Program-made: the position numbers and the translations under genes | Shown here: positions 5,692 through 5,748 of the stretch, one piece after another | How the letters are laid out: every line of letters begins with the position of its first letter | Numbering within the stretch: position 1 is the first letter of the stretch | From: Spirochaetes bacterium RBG_16_67_19 | Lineage (GTDB): Bacteria; Spirochaetota; Spirochaetia; SZUA-6; DRHE01 | Assembly (NCBI GenBank): GCA_001829505.1 | Contig: MIBK01000191.1 | Span: 1-5,748 of the forward strand | DNA: 5,748 bases | Reading direction: 5' to 3' | Notes under the pieces: model-generated | Seen by the model: the letters and a program-made list of their open reading frames with translations, nothing else | Told to the model about the DNA's origin: nothing | Database searches by the model: none

Positions 5692-5748
5692 TCAATCGAC
5701 CTCGTAGGCCCCGATGGAATACGGGAGTGTCCGCTTGCGGCCGTCGCG
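5692..5748 (-). CDS. C-terminal end of a probable parallel beta-helix surface protein (partial)
   Basis: On the minus strand, 18 codons run in from the window edge and end in TGA (5694-5692), giving RDGRKRTLPYSIGAYEVD. A closing 'R...(D/S)IGAYE' is characteristic of the C-terminus of many secreted right-handed beta-helix proteins (the 'choice-of-anchor' type), so I read this as the 3' end of a convergent gene. Its stop is only four nt from the cyclase stop. The evidence is one short motif plus an open frame to the window edge; the rest of the gene lies outside. Confidence 0.45.
   Translation of the reverse strand, partial: RDGRKRTLPYSIGAYEVD

Noticed and set aside
1..5748. CRISPR arrays, tRNA or rRNA genes, insertion sequences
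   Set aside because: No regularly spaced repeats, RNA-gene signatures or transposase motifs were seen on either strand.

Overview
The window looks like chromosomal DNA of a diderm (Gram-negative-type) bacterium. Three genes carry Sec signal peptides, one of them looks like an outer-membrane beta-barrel, and the largest gene encodes a membrane adenylate cyclase with a periplasmic CHASE2 sensor. The cyclase's domain order, its short C-terminal repeat-like tail and the neighbouring FecR-domain gene remind me of spirochaetes (Treponema/Spirochaeta relatives). That is an impression from family knowledge, not a demonstrated assignment. By hand count, sampled lines of the main block are about 48-65% G+C, whereas the first 480 bases are about 72%.

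Layout: (1) 2-466, plus strand: the C-terminal third of a thiolase of the SCP-x/lipid-transfer type, cut by the window edge and clearly richer in G+C than everything after it. (2) 512-2860, minus strand: a compact three-gene operon read from right to left. It encodes a 150-aa exported protein with no firm family, a 407-aa putative outer-membrane beta-barrel (start overlaps the previous stop as ATGA) and a 217-aa exported FecR-domain protein (22-nt gap). (3) 2861-2936: a 76-bp divergent control region. It contains two near-consensus sigma70-type promoters with overlapping -10 boxes, and an 18-bp perfect-arm palindrome whose core matches the FNR-type consensus TTGAT-N4-ATCAA. (4) 2937-5687, plus strand: a 916-aa CHASE2/class III adenylate cyclase with all catalytic residues present. 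(5) 5692-5748, minus strand: the last 18 codons of a convergent gene ending in an IGAYE motif typical of parallel beta-helix surface proteins.

My working model, which is inference, is that the divergent unit forms one envelope-sensing cAMP module. The exported proteins (small protein, barrel, FecR protein) would sit in the periplasm or outer membrane and could feed a signal to the CHASE2 domain, whose cyclase would make cAMP in the cytoplasm. The palindrome lies where a Crp/Fnr-family regulator could control both arms, which would allow feedback if that regulator binds cAMP. The thiolase and beta-helix fragments look unrelated to this module.
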